Assembly (NCBI GenBank): GCA_029006755.1
Contig: JAQXGO010000018.1
Location: 1 to 52,761, forward strand
Length of the DNA: 52,761 nt
Origin: Clostridia bacterium
GTDB taxonomy: Bacteria > Bacillota > Clostridia > UMGS1883 > UMGS1540
Direction: 5' to 3'
The notes under the pieces were generated by a model. The model made no database searches and was not told where the DNA came from. It was given only the letters and a program-made list of their open reading frames with translations. A program made the position numbers and the translations under genes. Positions 48,635 to 52,761 of the stretch are shown here, piece after piece; the stretch's first letter is position 1, and the number at the start of each line of letters is the position of its first letter.

Positions 48635-48663
48635 ATTTTATCATATCTACTCTGTAAAGTCAA
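48635..48663 (-). promoter_or_regulatory. Promoter of the mtaB-led minus-strand block
   Basis: Minus strand: TTGACT, 17-nt spacer, TAAAAT. Confidence 0.65.
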
Positions 48664-48697
48664 GAGATATGACAGCTTTCTTCCCGAGAGTTTCAAC

Positions 48698-48726
48698 TTG
48701 ACGATGCACGAAAAACATGGTATACT
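48698..48726 (+). promoter_or_regulatory. Promoter of MFS transporter gene, divergent from mtaB
   Basis: TTGACG, 17-nt spacer, TATACT. Confidence 0.65.
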
Positions 48727-48864
48727 ACCCGCAGAAAGTTTGTTGTGCAAGACACAGAGAGCGGTTTTACAGTTTAGGTCGGCCAGCAGTGGGAATGCAA
48801 TTTTTGATTGCGAGAGAGGAGAAAGGCAGGGCACACGCATAAGCATCCTGCCTAATCAAAACAA

Positions 48865-50058
48865 ATGCTTACTACACTTTTCATTGTCATATTCGTATCA
48901 TTTATCGGCATCGGTTTGCCGGATTCTGTACTTGGAGCTGCTTGGCCTTCTATGTACCGTGCATTTCGTTTGCCGATTTCATTGGCAGGATATATATCTT
49001 TCACCGTGAGCGTTGGTACGATTGTGTCAAGCCTTATGAGTGCAAAGCTGATTCGGAAATTCGGGACGGGACTTGTGACGGCCGGCAGTACGTTTTTAAC
49101 GGCAATTGCAATGCTTGGGTTTGCCTATACAAAAAATCCGGCATGCTTTTTTCTGCTGGCCATACCGTTAGGCCTTGGTGCGGGAGCTATTGATACGGCA
49201 CTGAATGCGTTTGTCGTCTTGCATTACAACGCATCCAAAATGAATTTTTTGCATTGTTTTTATGGAATTGGTGTTGCGGCAAGCCCTTTAATCATGTCCA
49301 TGGCATTGGGCGCAGAGGGGAATTGGCGCAGGGGATATCTCCTTGTTGCAATCATAGAACTTGGGATTGCAGCGATAGCCTTCCTGTCTTTGCCATTGTG
49401 GCATAAAGTGCAAAAAACAGAGGCAGTAAGCGGAGAAAACAAAACGAATGTGGTTTCTCTTTCTGCGCTCATTAAGATGCCGGGGGTTCTGGTTTCATCC
49501 TTTGCTTTTTTCTGTTCCTGCGCACTGGAACTGACCGCAGGGGGATGGAGCAGCAGCTATTTTGTCAATAGCAAGTGTCTTCCGTCAGATCAGGCGGCGC
49601 GGATTACCACCTTGTTTTATGTCGGGCTTGCAATGGGAAGATTTTTATCGGGCATTTTTGCAAACCGGGTTGGGCGCAGAAAAATCCTTCGTCTTTCTTT
49701 GGTATCGCAGCTTTTGGCTATTTTGCTGTTTTTGTGTCCTTTCCCGACAGTGGTAACCGCTATATGCTTGTTTTTTGTTGGGCTTAGTATTGGCCCGGTT
49801 TATCCGAACCTTGTACATCTAACGCCGCAGGCCTTCGGTGCGGCGTATGCCGAGGCGGTAATCGGGATGCAACAGGCAATGACCTATTTAGGAATCATGC
49901 TGATGCCGTGGCTGTTTGGCGTGTTGGCGCAGTTTTTTTCTACGGGATTTTTTCCGTATTATCTGTTGAGTCTGTGCCTGTTGTATGCAGGGGTTTTCTT
50001 GCGGTTTATGCGTACGCTGCAAACAAAAGAAAAGGGCGGATATGAACAAGCAGGATGA
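48865..50058 (+). CDS. Major facilitator superfamily transporter
   Basis: About 12 hydrophobic segments; FIGIGLPDSVLGAAWPSMYRAF; ATLFYVGLAMGRFLSGIFANRVGRRKILR-type loop. Confidence 0.9.
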   Translation: MLTTLFIVIFVSFIGIGLPDSVLGAAWPSMYRAFRLPISLAGYISFTVSVGTIVSSLMSAKLIRKFGTGLVTAGSTFLTAIAMLGFAYTKNPACFFLLAIPLGLGAGAIDTALNAFVVLHYNASKMNFLHCFYGIGVAASPLIMSMALGAEGNWRRGYLLVAIIELGIAAIAFLSLPLWHKVQKTEAVSGENKTNVVSLSALIKMPGVLVSSFAFFCSCALELTAGGWSSSYFVNSKCLPSDQAARITTLFYVGLAMGRFLSGIFANRVGRRKILRLSLVSQLLAILLFLCPFPTVVTAICLFFVGLSIGPVYPNLVHLTPQAFGAAYAEAVIGMQQAMTYLGIMLMPWLFGVLAQFFSTGFFPYYLLSLCLLYAGVFLRFMRTLQTKEKGGYEQAG

Positions 50059-50103
50059 TTGGAAGGGAAAAGCTTTGGACGGGCGTAGAAAGTAAATGCG
50101 CTC

Positions 50104-50133
50104 TTGACACTGTATGGTAGAATATGTTATACT
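50104..50133 (+). promoter_or_regulatory. Promoter upstream of methyltransferase-ecf genes
   Basis: TTGACA, 18-nt spacer, TATACT. Confidence 0.65.
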
Positions 50134-50163
50134 ATATCTATCTGTTTATAGTGAGGTTTTGGG

Positions 50164-51012
50164 ATGATCGTATCGGATTGCTGGCAGGATTACGCGCTGC
50201 TTGAGGCGGCAGAAGGAGAAAAGGTGGAACGCTGGGGCAAGTATGTCTTACGTCGGCCTGATCCGCAGGCTATATGGCGTATGGATAAGCCTTTGCGGAG
50301 CCGCGTGGATGGATTTTATCATCGCAGTAACCGTGGTGGCGGTAGCTGGGAGTTTTTTACGAATATGCCGGAACGATGGACGGTTTCCATGGATGATTTA
50401 TCCTTCTATGTACGCCCGACCGGCTTTAAGCATACCGGGCTTTTTCCGGAGCAGGCGGCAAACTGGCGCTTTATTCGTTCGCATACTAAAAAAGGGGACA
50501 AGGTATTGAATCTTTTTGCCTATACCGGGGGCGCAACCCTGGCAGCCTTAGCCGGCGGTGCGGATGTTGTGCATGTGGATGCTTCCAAAGGCATGGTCGC
50601 CTGGGCAAAGGAAAATGTTGCCCTGTCCGGCCTTGCAGACCGATATGTGCGTTTTATTGTGGATGATTGCGAAAAGTTTGTGCAAAGAGAGCTTCGCCGC
50701 GGAAATCGGTATGACGGTATCATTATGGATCCTCCTTCTTATGGAAGAGGCCCGGGCGGCGAAATGTGGAAGCTGGAGGACAAGATTTTTGATTTTATTC
50801 GGCTGTCGGCACAGCTTTTAACAGATAAACCCAGCTTTTTTGTGTTGAATTCCTATACGACCGGGCTTGCGCCGACAGTGCTCAAGAATATGATTTCTTT
50901 GGCCGTGGTGCCGCGCGTAGGGGGGCAATGCATGGCGGATGAAATCGGGTTGCCGATAGGAAACAGCGGGCTTGTTTTGCCCTGCGGTGCGACTGCGAGG
51001 TGGGAGCCGTGA
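50164..51012 (+). CDS. Class I SAM-dependent methyltransferase (RlmI-like)
   Basis: VLNLFAYTGGATLAALAGGADVVHVDASKGMVAWAKENVALSGL...YDGIIMDPPSYGRGPGGEMWKLED. Confidence 0.9.
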   Translation: MIVSDCWQDYALLEAAEGEKVERWGKYVLRRPDPQAIWRMDKPLRSRVDGFYHRSNRGGGSWEFFTNMPERWTVSMDDLSFYVRPTGFKHTGLFPEQAANWRFIRSHTKKGDKVLNLFAYTGGATLAALAGGADVVHVDASKGMVAWAKENVALSGLADRYVRFIVDDCEKFVQRELRRGNRYDGIIMDPPSYGRGPGGEMWKLEDKIFDFIRLSAQLLTDKPSFFVLNSYTTGLAPTVLKNMISLAVVPRVGGQCMADEIGLPIGNSGLVLPCGATARWEP

Positions 51013-51842
51013 TTACGCTGACAGATGTGTCCTTCTCGTATAGTGAAAAAGCGGTTGCATTGCATAACATCAATCTTACGATAAACAAGGGCGAGTTTTT
51101 GGCAGTGCTTGGGCATAACGGATCGGGAAAGTCCACGCTGGCAAAACTTTTAAATGGAATTTTAGTACCCACAAGCGGTACCGTTTCTGTTTTGGGGCAT
51201 GATACAAAGGATGGGAAAAATCTGCCCTTTATCCGGCAACATGTGGGTATGGTTTTTCAAAATCCGGATAATCAGATTGTTGCAACCATTGTGGAGGAGG
51301 ATGTCGCTTTTGGACCGGAGAATTTGGGTTTATCTTCCTCGGAAATTCGGCAACGTGTAGATGAGGCGTTAAAAACGGTGGGGATGTATGCGGCAAGACG
51401 GCATGCACCGCATCTTTTGTCAGGCGGACAGAAACAGCGTGTGGCAATTGCCGGTGTCATTGCTATGCGTCCGGATTACATTGTGTTGGACGAACCAACG
51501 GCAATGCTGGATCCGATTGGCCGGCGGGAGGTTATGGATACGATTCAACGTCTATGCCGGGAGGAAGGCATTACAATTGTACTGATTACGCACTTTATGC
51601 GGGAGGCGGCCGAGGCAGATCGGGTGCTTGTAATGGAAAAGGGCGCGATTTGCATGGAGGGCAAGCCGGAGACGGTATTAACAAAGAGAGATCAAATGAT
51701 AAAGGTTGGGCTGGATGTACCGCAGGCGACAGAGCTTTTGTACCAGCTGCAAGCAGGCGGCATGCAGGTAAATAAAGAAACGATGGAAATGGACGCGTGC
51801 GTAGACGCGATTCTGTCTCAAATGAAAGGGAATAAAGAGTGA
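51000..51842 (+). CDS. ecfA1: Energy-coupling factor transporter ATPase EcfA1
   Basis: LGHNGSGKSTLAKLLNGILVPTSGTVSVLG...GMVFQNPDNQIVATIVEEDVAFGPENLGLSSSEI...LLSGGQKQRVAIAGVIAMRPDYIVLDEPTAMLDP. Confidence 0.94.
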   Translation: MGAVITLTDVSFSYSEKAVALHNINLTINKGEFLAVLGHNGSGKSTLAKLLNGILVPTSGTVSVLGHDTKDGKNLPFIRQHVGMVFQNPDNQIVATIVEEDVAFGPENLGLSSSEIRQRVDEALKTVGMYAARRHAPHLLSGGQKQRVAIAGVIAMRPDYIVLDEPTAMLDPIGRREVMDTIQRLCREEGITIVLITHFMREAAEADRVLVMEKGAICMEGKPETVLTKRDQMIKVGLDVPQATELLYQLQAGGMQVNKETMEMDACVDAILSQMKGNKE

Positions 51843-52690
51843 TTTCGGCAGAGAATGTATCCTACACATACACACCGGGCGGCGCTTTTGAAAAGGCCGC
51901 TGTTTGCCGTGTCAGTTTTTCGGTTGAGGCGGGTAGTTTTTGCGGAATTATCGGGCAGACCGGTTCCGGAAAGACAACGCTCATGCAGCTTCTGGCCGGG
52001 CTTGAAAAGCCTACGGAGGGCAGAGTATGCGTGGACGGGTTGGATGTAGCCGATAAAAAGAATCGCGCAGCCTTAAAAGGAAAAATAGGGCTTGTTTTTC
52101 AATATCCTGAATATCAGCTTTTTGGCGAAACAGTTGTGGAAGATGTCATGTTCGGGCCTCTCAATTTAGGCTTTTCGGAAGAAGATGCCAAGAAAAAAGC
52201 CATACAGGCTTTGGCGGCCGTGGATATAGGAGAAGATTTTTATGCAGCTTCGCCCTTCACCCTTTCCGGCGGACAAAAAAGACGGGTGGCGATTGCCGGT
52301 GTGTTGGCAATGGAACCCGAGATTTTGATATTGGATGAGCCGACAGCAGGGCTTGATCCTCGCGGTCGGGATGCGCTTATGCAGTGTATTTCAAGCATTC
52401 AGAAAACAAAAGGGATGACGGTTTTATGGGTGTCGCACAGCATGGAGGAAATCGCAAGGCTGGTGGACCGCATTTTGGTGATGAGCCATGGCGAGCTTGT
52501 AATGGATGGTGCGCCGGCTGCAGTGTTTTGTGAAGGAAATCAGCTGCGAGAAATGGGATTGGATGTGCCGGAAATTACGCGAATTGTAGAAAAGCTCCGT
52601 GCGAGAGGATTGGAGATTCCGGCTTCGATTTATACAGTGGAGGAGGCGTGCCGTGCGATACTGGCGCTAAAGGAGGGGAATCCATGCTAA
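51839..52690 (+). CDS. ecfA2: Energy-coupling factor transporter ATPase EcfA2
   Basis: GQTGSGKTTLMQLLAGLEKPTEGRV...GLVFQYPEYQLFGETVVEDVMFGPLNLGFSEEDA...LSGGQKRRVAIAGVLAMEPEILILDEPTAGLDP. Confidence 0.94.
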   Translation: MISAENVSYTYTPGGAFEKAAVCRVSFSVEAGSFCGIIGQTGSGKTTLMQLLAGLEKPTEGRVCVDGLDVADKKNRAALKGKIGLVFQYPEYQLFGETVVEDVMFGPLNLGFSEEDAKKKAIQALAAVDIGEDFYAASPFTLSGGQKRRVAIAGVLAMEPEILILDEPTAGLDPRGRDALMQCISSIQKTKGMTVLWVSHSMEEIARLVDRILVMSHGELVMDGAPAAVFCEGNQLREMGLDVPEITRIVEKLRARGLEIPASIYTVEEACRAILALKEGNPC

Positions 52691-52761
52691 GAGATATAAC
52701 GTTGGGGCAGTTTTTTCCCGGAACGTCGCCGCTGCATCGCATGGATCCGCGCTGTAAGCTG
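52684..52761 (+). CDS. ecfT: Energy-coupling factor transmembrane protein EcfT, N-terminal fragment (truncated by window edge)
   Basis: MLRDITLGQFFPGTSPLHRMDPRCKL, typical EcfT N-terminus. Confidence 0.85.
   Translation, partial: MLRDITLGQFFPGTSPLHRMDPRCKL

Noticed and set aside
1-52761. CRISPR arrays, tRNA/rRNA genes, transposases, phage or toxin-antitoxin/defence modules
   Set aside because: Looked for regularly spaced repeats, tRNA T-loop motifs (GGTTCGANTCC) and recognisable mobile or defence proteins; none seen by eye.

Overview
The window looks like a chromosomal segment from a Firmicutes/Clostridia-type bacterium. Most of it is conserved housekeeping gene blocks. Left part, + strand: rnhB(3' end)-yraN, SRP RNA, dnaX-ybaB-recR-miaB-addB-addA, pyrH-frr-uppS-cdsA-dxr-rseP, nusB-xseA-xseB-ispA, a dGTPase-like gene, dnaG-rpoD-trmK, a VanW protein, infC-rpmI-rplT, hutP, hslO and nif3. 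From about 35.65 to 41.07 kb there is a visibly AT-richer accessory patch holding a D-2-hydroxyacid dehydrogenase, an asparagine-synthase-like ligase, GT4 and GT2 glycosyltransferases and gene remnants. An imperfect 31-bp direct repeat (28/31 identical) flanks it; one copy covers the 3' end of a cobO-like gene. Right part: a minus-strand block (mtaB-wecG-thyX-tmk-DUF2156-DJ-1-5FCL-mltG), then an MFS transporter, an RlmI-like methyltransferase and the start of an ECF transporter operon. The observations I rate highest are: (i) a slippery A AAA AAG site in dnaX with an immediate -1 stop, at the position expected for a gamma-like product; (ii) the direct-repeat-flanked glycan/amide-ligase island; (iii) a frameshift splitting addB; (iv) a shared C-terminal VSD[T/N]GL motif on two otherwise unrelated membrane-anchored P/T-rich proteins. 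I found no rRNA, tRNA, CRISPR array, transposase or integrase. No clear-cut wholly new system is proven by sequence reading alone.
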